Shown: in pieces, positions 23,960-35,705 of the stretch
Layout of the letters: the number at the start of each line of letters is the position of its first letter
Numbering within the stretch: the stretch's first letter is position 1
DNA from: Aphrophora alni
Taxonomy: Eukaryota > Arthropoda > Insecta > Hemiptera > Aphrophoridae
NCBI GenBank assembly: GCA_963513935.1
Contig: OY740774.1
Location: forward strand, 24,323,949-24,387,948
Length of the DNA: 64,000 nucleotides
Direction: 5' to 3'
Made by a program: the position numbers and the translations under genes
Notes under the pieces: model-generated
Told to the model about the DNA's origin: nothing
What the model saw: the letters and a program-made list of their open reading frames with translations, nothing else
The model's database searches: none

Positions 23960-24090
23960 TGTGACATAATATTACTCGTAGATTTAATAAAACTCGAACA
24001 CAAGATCTCACAAAAATTACGTTTACTTATTGAAACGGGTTTCAACGACACAGTCCCCATCCTCAGAGGTATATAAGCTACAATAACTAA
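23960..24090 (-). mobile_element. Penelope-like terminus, third hammerhead-like copy
   Basis: Read on the minus strand it shows CTGAGGA, a 16-base segment, GAAA, then a CCGTTTCAATAAGTAAACG block and ttttgtgagatcttgtgttc and gagttttatt. The order, the 16-base spacing and the tail match the pair near 10.4 kb. Confidence 0.45.
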
Positions 24091-25751
24091 ACTATAACTC
24101 TTATATATAATTAATTTACAACTTTTCTTAAACTCTAGTTTTATCACAGATGCCGAAATATTTGTCAACGAATGAGCCGTATATCCGTAAGTTATTCACC
24201 GTGAACACTGTAGTTGTCCTTTTCCTCTGACGGAAATCTGCTACCACTTGGAAACATTTACACCTTACCAAACCTGCGAGGTGATGTTATCTGAAGAACT
24301 CCCCTTATCATCATGGATTTGTCTACAAAAGCAGCTGACTTTAAAACCTGTTATTCTTGATCCGGTTCTTCCTAAAAAAGAACAAAAAATAGATTTTTAT
24401 AATCTATTGGACAAGACGTTACATTTATTACCGTTACGTTAATGTCTGTCGATACGGTTTGAGATATTAAATTACATAATAATATGTGAAAATGACTTAC
24501 TGTTCACAATCTTTTATTTGTAAATGGCAATTAAAAATATTAAACTTTTCACACAATTGAAAAATCTTACGTCACTCAAATGAACAGAGCAGTCTGACCA
24601 AGTTAGCATTGACTGTTAGAAGTAATACTTTTTTATAAGAACACTCGTCTCTACAATATATGTATGTGTCTCAATTTATTTTTAATAAAATAACATCTAG
24701 GCAAGAATTTTAGTTTTTATGCATTTACATAGCAGGGGAATAACATAAGACTTATTAAAACAAATAGGAATAAATTTAGTATTGGCAAATATTGTTGTAA
24801 AGAGTACGGTATCACTTCCCGTAATAAAATAGTTTGTAAACTATAAAAAAAATGTTAAAGACCATAAAGTGTTTTTAGAATTAATTTGAAATACGTACAG
24901 AGCAGAAAAATCCAACATTGCAGATAAGAAGAAAGATAATTCCGCGATACACAATAGGAACTGAGATGGATTGAAAAAGACAAAAGCGATGAATAAAATA
25001 GCTCTTATCACCACAATCAGTATAAAACATCTCGCATTCTTTTTGATAAGATTATAGTTATCAGATGACATTGATATATTTAAACCGATATATTCTAGTC
25101 ATCAATGTAATGTGTAAACGGCAGCAATAAATTAAGCAAAGAATTACATTATGAAGTTACGTAACGGCATTTGATTAGATAATATAGCCACTGTTTAAAA
25201 ATTGATGAAAATTATTAAAAATACCTTCTATTTGAAAATGAAGGTTTTTAGTTAATGTTAGGGATGCGTGTGAGAAAGTTTGTGCAATGTTTTCACCGTT
25301 TATTTAAAATCAAACTTCTTAAATACCTAAGTTATTTTTTAGCAACTGTAACACGTTCCACAGATTTCCTTTATGAAGTGTTAATTTTAAATATTTTCTG
25401 TTTATAAACTCTACAATTTATTGATATACTAAAAATAATCCGAGCTCGCAGACGAACCAGTAATGCGTCCATGGTAAACAAATTACGTCACCGACTGCCA
25501 TTCATTTTGCTTCTTGGCAGTATTGTATATTGTATGAAGATCTAAATAATTTGGTCTACGTCTCTATCGAATGTGAAATAAATATTTATATCTTATTAAT
25601 TCTTATTCGTTGAAGTTATACTTCATATTTTGTCGAGCCGTTTTGCGTGAAATCGTCCTATTATTTTGTGAGTTTAAATTATTAGTTAAACAGTTCATCC
25701 GGTAATTAGGAGGACATCGTGTATTAAGCTCTTAGTTTTTTATTTTATTTT
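24091..25751. other. Non-coding region with one unexplained frame
   Basis: A plus frame stays open from about 24191 to 24442 (about 84 codons) and encodes a Leu/Pro-rich peptide with EELPLSSWICLQKQ. No known family, start context or splice signals support it. The rest is AT-rich and featureless. Confidence 0.4.
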
Positions 25752-25972
25752 TCCTTCTTTAAAGGCGAAGAACCTATCGGTCATCATCGTCTTACAAAGA
25801 AAAGAGTAAAAATAAAGCTCCCTAACTATGGACTACTCTTAATACCGGAAAAGAACAAGAGTTGATCAGGGGAGATCCGATAGGAAAAATGAAAGAGAGG
25901 GATCTAATCCAAAACTTCATGAAGTATGGTGTAGATCCGGCTAGATCCCTCGGGCTTGTCATGCCTGTACTC
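25752..25972 (-). repeat. SINE-like family copy, nearly complete
   Basis: One of the best reverse copies: ttaaaggcgaagaacctatc, ggtcatcatcgtctta, gttgatcaggggagatccga, agagagggatctaatccaaa, ggtgtagatccggctag and ccctcgggcttgtc. Confidence 0.8.
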
Positions 25973-26700
25973 CTGAGTTAATTTCATATTAAAACTAGTA
26001 GAGGAAAAGGTGGTAATATGGACCCCCATTTTGTTTTTTTATTATACAATTAATATTATTAATCTAAAATAGAGATGATTAGCATAGTTACAATGGGGTG
26101 TTAGTTACTGGAAACTTTGTAATAAGTTAAGGCGTTTAAAACTTCATTTTATTTTATTTTTTATTCGATTTTCAAAAGTTGAGACATTCTATATAATAAG
26201 TAAAACATTTTCAAATAAACCAATTAACTTATTCCGGAACCGTTATTTTCTTTTACTTGTATTTTGGCACACTTGTTTGGATCATTAATTTTCACATATA
26301 ATAGTAGTTTTATGGAAATTAATGTTTTCAATTTTGAGAAACTTTTTTTTTTTAATCGATAATTTACAAAATGTAATTATGGGTGTATTAATATGTTTGT
26401 ATCGAGTGATTAGTTTGTACATATGAGAACAAATTTATTAAAATCCTTACAGGGTTTAATCTTTCTTTTTAGGACTTAATGTTTCTTAAGGTTTTGATTT
26501 ATTTACCTGAGTTTTCAATGCCTCAATAGAAACTCTCTGTGTTTTCGTGTCTCTACTTACTTAGTCTGTTGAATGCTTTCGACATTCCCTTGTTATAACT
26601 CCCATGGAGTAAGTGGACTATTACAGTCTCTTCTTCTTAACTCAGTACTTTCTTGAAGTAAGCGTTTCAAAGGTCATAAAGGTTCTGTCCTTTGAGGGGA
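25973..26700. other. Non-coding AT-rich region
   Basis: No gene or repeat that I can support. Confidence 0.4.
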
Positions 26701-26821
26701 GGGGGTGCTGACCCAAGTTTTCGTAAGTTTGTCGATCCTCCTGATTGGCCTGTTTGACCTTCCTCTATTAGGTTTTCGTTGTCGAGGACTCCCCCATTCT
26801 AATAGAAATCACGGAGGGAAT

Positions 26822-26891
<70 letters not shown>

Positions 26892-27340
26892 ATTTTCCTA
26901 TAAGCATCTAAGGAAAAAAGAATGGTCCACCCGGCCAAAACCCGGTTCCTCGGTTAAGAAGTTACTATCAAAGGCCATCAAGTATCTTTACAGCCTCGGT
27001 ATGCGATACCTTTTGCCCGGTACCATTAACCCCATCAACACGGGTAGCTTTACACTTAAGGCTTAAAACAAAAAGAGAGGGAAGGAGTAGGATGAAGACA
27101 TACTAGGGGAGAGTTATGGAAGAAGGGGGTGACAATAGATCAAGAAAGATACAACTACACTAGAGTGGGAAGTAGCGCAGGTCACAAGAAAGACCTAAGA
27201 ACAACACGAAGCGCCGTGATCAGTAGGCTGTTTGTAGTGGATGCCCACTGGGTGATGATTTCGGTAACTCCTACAAAATAGTTCTGTCCACGTGGGTAAA
27301 TTAAGAACTTACAAAACCTACCAAAGCTGCATTGCCGCGG
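26700..27340. other. GC-richer island, probably an unidentified element fragment
   Basis: Base composition rises sharply against both flanks (ccacccggccaaaacccgg, gcccggtaccattaacccc). No long open frame or recognised domain is visible. A decayed retroelement 5' or 3' region is the likeliest reading, and a (CT)n array lies within it. Confidence 0.35.
26824..26887 (+). repeat. (CT)n microsatellite
   Basis: A nearly perfect run of about 31 CT units. The overlapping open frame is an artefact. Confidence 0.95.
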
Positions 27341-27863
27341 GAACTGCTACTATATTGTTTTCATGTCTGTCTGTCTGTCTCAAAATTATCCACAGAAAGA
27401 TCTTTATGAGCCTTGATAAACTTTAAAATTCTACGAAGACTGTGATTCTATTGGAGGTTATTGTTTGACTCAGCCGACACACCGCACTGTGCCAATGATA
27501 TTTACAGATAGATCGTTGACAGCTTTGTTTGTGTACGGCCCAGATCCAAGGCTAACATTGGCACATCATTTAGTTTTTACACGTATCACACTATCGTACA
27601 TACTTTGATGTCTTATCTCTTGATTGTATCTGGTAGATTATCTCGATATATGGTAAGACATCATATATACATATATATTGATAGTATATTATTGCTATCT
27701 TACGATAAATTGTAATACTTGCAATTGTAATTCTAGCATAACTTTCTAGAATATGTATACAATGGATTTATAACATATTTAGTATTTCGATAAACTTTAC
27801 ACCGGCCACCATTTTAAAAATACTCTGTAACAAATACGTTAAATAAACAGAAAAACTTTATTT
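27341..27863. other. Non-coding region with a retroelement-tail-like stretch
   Basis: (TCTG)4-like repeats followed by tcaaaattatccacagaaag and related sequence resemble insect retroelement 3' tails. No gene. Confidence 0.4.
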
Positions 27864-28100
27864 CTTGGTGTTTAAAGTAAAAAGTCTCCATTATTTTCAT
27901 CTTATATACAAAAGAAGAAAAGAGCTATAAATAAAGACACATAGCTTTTGAATAGTACTTAATAGCGTCGGGGTCGGAAAGGAACAGGAATTGGTCAAGA
28001 GAGACCGGGTGGGAAAGATGACAGAAAGGGATCTAACCCAAGACTACATGAAGAGAAGGTGTAGATCCAACTGAAGGTTCCTCGGGATTCCCAAGCTAAA
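27864..28100 (-). repeat. SINE-like family copy, nearly complete
   Basis: A reverse copy with agtctccattattttcatct, cgtcggggtcggaaagg, attggtcaagagagaccggg, agggatctaacccaagacta, ggtgtagatccaactg and ttcctcgggattcccaagct. Confidence 0.8.
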
Positions 28101-30421
28101 ACCTAGCTGTCGTGCTAAATGTTTTAGTTTTTTAATTTTGAGGTTAATCAATTAAAATTTATATATTTTTAGCAATAAATCATTAGATTTAATACAGATT
28201 TTCCAACATACATAGTGTAAAACAACATAATGAAATTTGGGGGTAATTGTCCTATGGCCAAACTAAATGTTACTAATCAAAATCGGCTATAATGATTTTG
28301 TTGAAACTTTGCTTAATCGTGGTTTTTAACGGTTTAAAACAATAATCGACGTGTTCTCTGCTTTCTCAAAATCCAGACAAGAACCAGTTTTATGACACAA
28401 ATGGAGCAAGCTTACGTTTGTAAAAATATTCTTCATATTATTTGTTTTTTAATTTAACAAAAAGTTGATAAGGAGAGCTCCTTATCTACCACCATATCTT
28501 CCCACAAGAAATACATGGGGGAAATTTTAGCAATAAAGAAAAACAAATTGTTTTCTTTCTCATATTACAAATTAGTTCAAAGCCTTTAGGAGGATTGCAA
28601 TGAATTTAATTTTTGGTTTTGTGGTAGAATGTTTGTGTGTTACCATCACTGTTAAAATTAATAGTTTTATTCTGTTACCCAAAATGGCGGTTGGCGTAAT
28701 TGTTATAAATATAATAATTGTTATATTTATATTGAATCTAGAAACTCGGGAAACGGAGATTATTTAATGAATCTTTTGCGGTTAACCTACAATTTACACA
28801 GCGGTGTAGTTGTGGCAGGAAGTGTACTAGTAGTACAGATCCAGTTGAATTTTTAAACAGCTACGATCTAAAACGAGTAGGAATGACAAATGACTTGGCA
28901 CATATGATAATGGTTTGATGACCGGCCTTGGCTTCACTAATAATCATGCTTTTGGGTTAGTTTACCTACACCTGTAGGATATGTACAAGATTTCTTTAGT
29001 TATTAATCAAGACACGACTAGTGTAGTAGTTGTATATTAATTCAGTACAGGTATAATTATACAGGTATAAATGCTAAATTTGGGGAGTTGGTTTCTGGAC
29101 ATCACGGTAAAGAAGTTCTTATAAATGTATGTGAAAAATATATTTTGTTTTTTGTCTCTCTGTTTGTCTTTATTTAGTGTTTATTTATTGTTTTTATTTA
29201 AAAAGTTTTGCAGTGTACCATGAAATTTTATAATTTGTTATTTAACTGTTTCAATAGCTTTCCTTTTAATGCTGTACAAAGTGATACTTTTAGTGTTATT
29301 TTAGGCGACACAAGGTCTTTTCGTGCTCATTCAGAATTCACTAGTAAATTTCACTATGTGTGTTCTAGTAAATTAAGAAATAGGCCCATTAATTTTTTTA
29401 AAATTATTTTTGAATGTATGTAAAAAGATAGATACAGTACTATCATGTTTGTCATTGCAAAGTTTAATTAACTTGTCTCTTGTAAATCATTTGTAAAACC
29501 GACGGTTTTTGAGATATTTAGCATAAGAGAATAATTAATAGATTTGGGGGGAAATTGCAAATTAATAAGACAGATTTAAACAGTAAACGAAGCATTTTAG
29601 GACTTTTGTTCATGTAAACTTTTTGTTTTTGTTTTAATGTGCCAACTAATTTATATTATCATTTGTATTTAAATATAAAGTTGTTAACATTGTTGCAATT
29701 TAAAACATTTGGAAGGATGCATTTTTCTTAGGCTTTAAATTATTAAACATGCAGAATGTTAGGACAGAACCGATCAATACAGTCTTTTGGAATTACTTTC
29801 TTTTCTAAATGTAAAAAATAAACTTATGAATTATGAGGGAATTTATTCATAAAAAACCTAAATGTAATTTCTAGGAAACACGCATTTTCAGTATGGCCTA
29901 ATTATTTTAATATAAGAACACTAGAGAAAACTAACTTCGAACGGAATTATTTTAAAACAACCAATTATCATAATGAATTTCTATTTTCTACAAATTATGG
30001 TTTCTCAAAATTCTCCAGTGCATACAATTTTTCTGGAGACTATCACCGCAATGTAATTGTTTTATTCCTATATGACACTTTGATATAGAAATATTTTCAG
30101 TTAAAAATAGGGATATTTAATATTCACATATTCCCATATCCTTAAGTTACAAATATCGTGTGATAGAAATTGATTGAGTAATTTCAGTGAAAATTTTATT
30201 ACACAATTTTATATAATTATTGTATTTGTTGAAATCCTTATTTCCAAATCTCTTGCAAACTTATTTTTGTGTGGATTTGTTCTGTTTGTATTTTATGCCC
30301 CATTAGACTAGAGAGGATGAGACACACAGAATTCGAATTAGCGATTAAAATAATTTCACAGTCTCATACAATTTCCCTAAACTCCTCAGCTATAGTGGCA
30401 GTTATATATTATAGTATTCTT

Positions 30422-30471
<50 letters not shown>

Positions 30472-30649
30472 CACCAACTTTTTTCCATATGCTTGCAAAA
30501 AATGCTAAAAATTGGACCATTTTTTAATAATCTCTCTTGTCGCTCGGCCAATAGAATTTTATTGCCATGATTTATTTCAACAATAAGTCAAAAAAAAAAA
30601 ATTGTAAACTATGTTGGTGGGGCGGGTCCTTTAATTATTAATTATATTT
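28101..30649. other. Non-coding AT-rich region
   Basis: No gene was recognised. A 71-codon plus frame at 29208-29423 lacks any family signature. The only clear structure is the poly(A) run at 30423-30470. Confidence 0.45.
30423..30470 (+). repeat. A48 homopolymer
   Basis: 48 uninterrupted A residues. The upstream sequence is not a recognised element, so it may be an expanded A-tract or the tail of an unrecognised retro-insertion. Confidence 0.95.
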
Positions 30650-30850
30650 ATCTACACCTTTTTCCATGAACTCTTTAGTTAGGTCCTTCTTTTCCATCTT
30701 TTCTATCAGGTCTCTCAATTTTTGTTCTCTTCCGACTCCAACACTATTAAAGTATGCAAGGACCATGATTTCTTTATTTTAATCATACACTTTTTTATAA
30801 GGTTATGATAATGGATAGGTTTTTCACATTTAAACAACAAGAAAAAAATA
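30650..30850 (+). repeat. SINE-like family copy
   Basis: A forward copy from ctacacctttttccatgaac through cttttctatcaggtctctca, gttctcttccgactccaaca and ggttatgataatggatagg to cacatttaaacaacaagaaa. Confidence 0.75.
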
Positions 30851-32487
30851 TTGAACATATTAGTGTATGGTTAAATAAAAAAAGAGGGGATATGAAAAAT
30901 TTGTTGTTCGATTGACTAAATTTTTAAGATTTACGTGAAAAATAAATTCTATGAAATAGTTTGTTTGTTTTTAACATTTAATGGGTAGAATAAAAATAGA
31001 GGTAGGGGACAGTTAGTTGTGACAATTATTACCATTTTATGAAGCATAATATTGATAGTGTTCAGTTTGAATTTGACATCTTTTTTTGTACATTCTTAAA
31101 GCCCCAAATCTCTCAAATATGCTTAAAACTGTATTCATTACAAACTTATATTATTTGTGTTTTTAAATTTGTCGTAGCTTTCTATGTAATTGTTTTATGA
31201 ACATAAACTACTACATTCGCTCATCCATTCAGTGTCTGATTCATTTTACACTATTCTACTGTTGGAAATGTAAAACAGCTGAGTCTATTGCACTTGTTTA
31301 AGTTTGTTATCATTATGACCTTGATACTTATCTTTGGAGGCAAGATGTGCTTTAAACAAAATAACCATTACACTCTTTATTATGTAAACACATTTCTGAA
31401 CTTAAGACCTTGCCTCAGTCCAATAGTAAGTAGCCTAATGTTAGTTTGTTGGTGCAGTGTGTGATGGATTACTTAAGAGGTAAATATCAGTATTTGTTTT
31501 TAGGTTTCCTCTTATAATTTTGTTCACATTACTGTTTCTTAATAAGTAAATTTGGTATTAGATCATCATCAAATGATTGACTGGTGCAGAGCACGTTTCT
31601 TAATTATTGAAACCTTTAACATCTTTATTAAGAATTTGGAGTATTTCAACCCATTCTTTTTTTTTAAATAATAAAATCTTTTTCACACACTCCCTTGTGA
31701 AAGTTTGTGTGAACAAGTTTTTGAAATATTATAATTATTTATATTGTTTTGATTAAAAAAAAAAAAAATTGTTGTGTTGTACAGTAAAGATATTACTCTA
31801 CTTGTGAATAAGTGTTAATGTGACAGATAATTTTTCTATTATGAATGACTGAAGGTATGATCATTAGTTTTGAATGAACGGTAGTAATGTAATATTTGTG
31901 ATGATATTATAGTGTGAGTGTTTCTTACAGTCCACTTGCTTTTTTTAAGGCGGTATATTTGAATGGAATCTATAGATTTTACAATTTAATTAGTGGCTGG
32001 CCTATTTTCTTTTAAATTTCAATCTTGTTTTGTCTTTTTATTTATTTCTAAAATGAAGGTATTCCCTCAACATGTTTAACCTTTTAAGATATTATTATAA
32101 TTTTTATACAATAATTAATAATGTTGTATTTTATTTTTCTAATATGTATAATGTAATAATAATATTTGAGATATTTATAATTAAATATGTAATTGTCTTT
32201 TAAAAGAGGACAATATACTAATAGGCTTATCAATATGTAATGCAAGAGAAATAATGTATACCCCTATGTTGAAAATATTTCATAGATCAGTTGTATACTT
32301 GTGGTGTTTATTTTAAGTGATGTTTTCGATGGGTTTCGAAAACATTAGAGAAATTTATAATTACAAAAATATTAGGCCTTATATGAACAGTTCATATTTT
32401 TCAGACGATTTTCATATTTTTGATCATTTATGTCGTTATTATTTAATTAGGCGAGTTGTTAATAGAACCCATTCTTTCATAACAAAT
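30851..32487. other. Non-coding AT-rich region
   Basis: No gene or supportable repeat beyond short A/T runs. Confidence 0.4.
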
Positions 32488-32575
32488 ATCTCTTGACCAA
32501 TTCTTGTTCTCTTCCAACTTTTAAGGCAATTATGACCAAGAGGTTTCTTTGCCTTTAAACAATAAGAAAATAAAA
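32488..32575 (+). repeat. SINE-like family copy, internally deleted
   Basis: tctcttgaccaattcttgtt is followed after a short gap by the hairpin end (aaggcaattatgaccaagag, tttgcctttaaacaataag). The segment between them is lost. Confidence 0.7.
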
Positions 32576-32869
32576 TAATTAATAGAGATTTTTTTTCCAA
32601 CATCCTTACAATTAAAAAAGTTTAAAAAAAAATTGTATTCTTTGATTGGTAGAAAATAATTTATATAACCAGCCTATGAAACTTTCCAATTATCTAAAAT
32701 ACCAACATTACATTTAAATTTTCATAAAAATCCCTCAAAAACCTAAATTTCTAAATTATGTGTTTATTTTGGATTTTGGAAATCTGGGGACCAAGTTAAT
32801 ATTTGTTTAAAAAGTACCTGACTTGAATTTTGCTTGTGAAAACAGTTTGAAGCTTTTAAAAAAAAGGAA

Positions 32870-33150
32870 GAAATGAGAAGAAAATAAAGACCTCTAGCTT
32901 TTGAATAAATGAGCACAAAATGGAGATTCCTAGTCCTTACATACTCCAATAGCGTCAGTGTCGAAAAAGAATAAGACTTGGTCAAGAGAGATAGGAAAGA
33001 GAGAGTTCATCACTTGGAAATAGAGGGATCTAATCTAACCCAAGACTCCATGTAGATCCAGCCAAGCCATCTTTTACATGTTGTTTAAAGACGAAAAACT
33101 TCTTAGTTATCACCTTATTCAGCTAGGTTCCCTCGGGGTTGCCAAGCCCT
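32870..33150 (-). repeat. SINE-like family copy, rearranged
   Basis: A reverse copy with the centre (gcgtcagtgtcg, ttggtcaagagagatagg, gggatctaatctaacccaag). A second hairpin-end fragment (tgtttaaagacgaaaaactt) is inserted before the head (agctaggttccctcggggtt). This is two fused copies or a nested insertion. Confidence 0.65.
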
Positions 33151-34097
33151 GTATTTCAAATTCGTCATTTTGCAGAAAATAAAAAGCTAATGAATGGTGA
33201 GTACACTCCTCATTCTTGAGACTGACTTATCACTCTGCGTTGTCGGAAAAAAATCATGCATGCACTTAAAGGTATCTCCCAACACGAGTTCATCTTCCGT
33301 GCTTCATTTGTTTTTATGGAAAATTTCAGGTCAATTATTTCAAACAAAACATTATTACTAGTTTTAAAAGATAAATAATTATATGTCTTGTTACCACCAT
33401 TATTCATAGTTAATTATGTCTCCATGATTATATTTTAATCAATTATACTTTGAAATAACGAATTACATAGTTCAAAAATCTATTATATTCTTAATTTCAT
33501 CTCTTTTCCAACACTTCAGTTTGATGACTTAAAAGCAATTATTGCTTGTTGTAAAGTAATTAAACATTTATTCAGGTCATTTAACTGTGAAATTGCTTTG
33601 TTAACTCTTTACTGACAGTAGAGCTAACATGAATTTGATGGTTGATATTTGTTTACACAAAAGTATTTATTCAGTGGTGTTAAACAGGTTGAATGTTGAA
33701 AACATGATTTTATACTTTTTACGTATCTCTTCCATGTTACACAACTGCATAAATATTTTTCTTGTAGTAGAGTGGCACATCGTTCAGTTGTTTCGTCTCT
33801 ATGGTAGTTCACACCCTTAGAGTTCATAGTTTCTCATTGGTTTTGTATTCAAAAAAACACTTTCCATATCTCTTCCATGTTACACAAGTGAATTCATATT
33901 TTTTGTCTTGTCTTAATCTCCATTGAAACTCAAAATCAATACAAATTAAACTTAAGTCAACCTTTTTTCAAGAATTTAAAGATAAATTAAGATTTGGAGT
34001 AACTAGTCACCGCTTCCAGTTGATAAATAACAACTTATTTGTACTTTTTATGAAATGTAGCAAATCATCTACAATGTGCTTTTTGTTTTTGTTGCAG
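33151..34097. other. Non-coding flank of the first LARP1 exon seen
   Basis: Presumably intron. A short direct repeat (atctcttccatgttacacaa) occurs near 33726 and 33870. The branch-point region is A/T-rich and the acceptor tract is ttttgtttttgttgcag. Confidence 0.5.
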
Positions 34098-34183
34098 AAA
34101 ATGGAGCAGCAAATACCACAAACAATACCTTGCAACCAACTATAGTAAGAGCACCGAAGGACAGGCGGCGTTTCAATAAAACA
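34098..34183 (+). CDS. LARP1: LARP1 internal exon (first in window)
   Basis: This 86-base exon is bounded by a pyrimidine-rich acceptor ending in gcag and a GTAAGT donor. Two bases finish a codon begun in an upstream exon, then 28 codons follow and end in phase 0. The other two forward frames contain stops. The peptide is Asn/Thr-rich and ends with the basic stretch VRAPKDRRRFNKT. It aligns with the segment of animal LARP1 that holds a basic PKQRKGSK-like stretch just before the DWPT motif. LARP1 binds mRNA 5' ends and poly(A) and controls translation of TOP mRNAs downstream of TORC1 in the cytoplasm. The exon carrying the upstream NPW motif, expected to end in phase 1, was not found in the preceding 34 kb. 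Identification rests on the joined exons rather than on this exon alone. Confidence 0.85.
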
Positions 34184-34499
34184 GTAAGTGCTTAAATTTC
34201 GTTTTTAGTGTTCTCATTACTTAATGTTAAAATCAAATGTAAAATTTAAGCTTAGTGCGAATAAATGTATAGACTTGAGTTCAATATACACTTATTTAAG
34301 TTCCATAATCTGTTAATTTACTTTCAACAGAGATTTGTTTATCTACTGTATAATCACAAAAGGTTTGTGATTTATAAAAAGATAATTTTGATAACTATTC
34401 AACCGATTTTTAAAATTTATTCGACAATGAAAAGCTTACTTTTGTATTTTATAGGTTATATAGCCTATATGATGTCGCAAAAAACATTACCCCACTCTA

Positions 34500-34745
34500 C
34501 ATTTTTTGATTCTACATACCAAAAGGAACAAAAATTGTTCAGTAAAATATTTTCTGATCTTGTTTTGTTTGGCCTCCTATCCACCATTTTGTTTTTGTAC
34601 AAAAAAAAGTTATAACTTTGAAAATAGATAATATGTTGAGTTCATATTTGTTATATGGACTTTAAATGTTACATTAGACAAGTTCACTAACAACAAAATT
34701 TTTATTTTGCATACTTTCGAATGGCAGTTGTTTAAATTCAAATAT
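34500..34745 (+). repeat. Long inverted repeat, left arm
   Basis: It contains gattctacataccaaaagga, acaaaaattgttcagtaaaa, atatggactttaaatgttac and atactttcgaatggcagttg. The reverse complements of these appear in reverse order in 35460-35705. Divergence is clear, so the repeat is old. Confidence 0.65.
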
Positions 34746-35459
34746 TTTGATAACCGTTAATTTTACAAAGAATTTACATTCACTTTTAGATCAACAAACA
34801 AAAAATTTGTTAGTACAGTATTGACAAAAATCTAAAAACATTATTTCTTAGTAATTGAAAACATCGCTCTTGATTAGCTTAGAACTATGATAATAGTATT
34901 TTGAGTTATGATAATTGATAATTTTAATAACAATGAAATAATTTACCCAGCAAATATAACAAAACAATATTATCCTTAAACAAAAAATAGGAATAATATG
35001 TGTTTAAATATGTCTTTAAAACACTACATAGAGGCAGTTTTAAGAAGTATAGATTACCTGTAATGTAAACTGTTAACAAAGTAAATGATATTGTACTTCA
35101 ATGACTTTGTATTTAAAACAAATAAACAAACTAAATTGAAACTCACTTTGCAAATTACAATTAAAAAAAAAATTGTTTTTTCTTTGAAAGTGCATTTTAC
35201 AGGAATAAAATTTTTTTTATTTCAAATTGAATGTTCTAAAACGGACTGTTCCAATCGACTTGTCATATATTGCCTTACTCGCTCGAACAATCCAATCGAT
35301 CACTTTGTAGACAATTATCAAGAAATAATGTTTTCAATTTTTTGTCAATAACTCTACTTATCCTTTGATGTACACAAACAATTTTTAAAATGTTTTGTTG
35401 TTAAAAGAGACAAACGTGTGAATTCTTTTTCAAATCAATGGGTTACGAGATATTCGACT

Positions 35460-35705
35460 TTCAAAATTTCAAACGACTGCCATTTCAAAAGTATGCAAAT
35501 TAAAGTTTTGTTTTTAGTATACTTCCGTAACATAACATTTAAAGTGTATATACCAAATATGAACTATATATGAACTATGTATATACCTATGTGATCTATT
35601 TCCAAAGATAGCCTATATATCTTTTATTTTAAACAAATTTGCGGTTAGCAGTAGAAAATATGTTTCTAAACATTTTTTGTTCCTTTTGGTATATGTGGAA
35701 TCCAA
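35460..35705 (-). repeat. Long inverted repeat, right arm
   Basis: It carries cgactgccatttcaaaagta, acataacatttaaagtgtat, attttttgttccttttggta and tatgtggaatcc, the inverted counterparts of 34500-34745. About 0.7 kb separates the arms. This is either a fold-back element or two copies of one element in opposite orientation. Confidence 0.65.

Noticed and set aside
26705..26911. 68-codon plus frame with a Ser-Leu run
   Set aside because: It is the translation of the CT microsatellite.
30269..30508. 79-codon plus frame with a Lys run
   Set aside because: It is the translation of the A48 run; no homology on either side.
1..34097. Upstream LARP1 exon with an NPW motif
   Set aside because: Scanned by eye for Asn-Pro-Trp codons followed by a phase-1 donor; no convincing candidate found, so none is reported.
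34265..34615. 116-codon plus frame beginning 82 bp after the first LARP1 exon seen
   Set aside because: Hydrophobic, AT-rich and lying in one arm of the long inverted repeat; no family and no splice logic linking it to LARP1.
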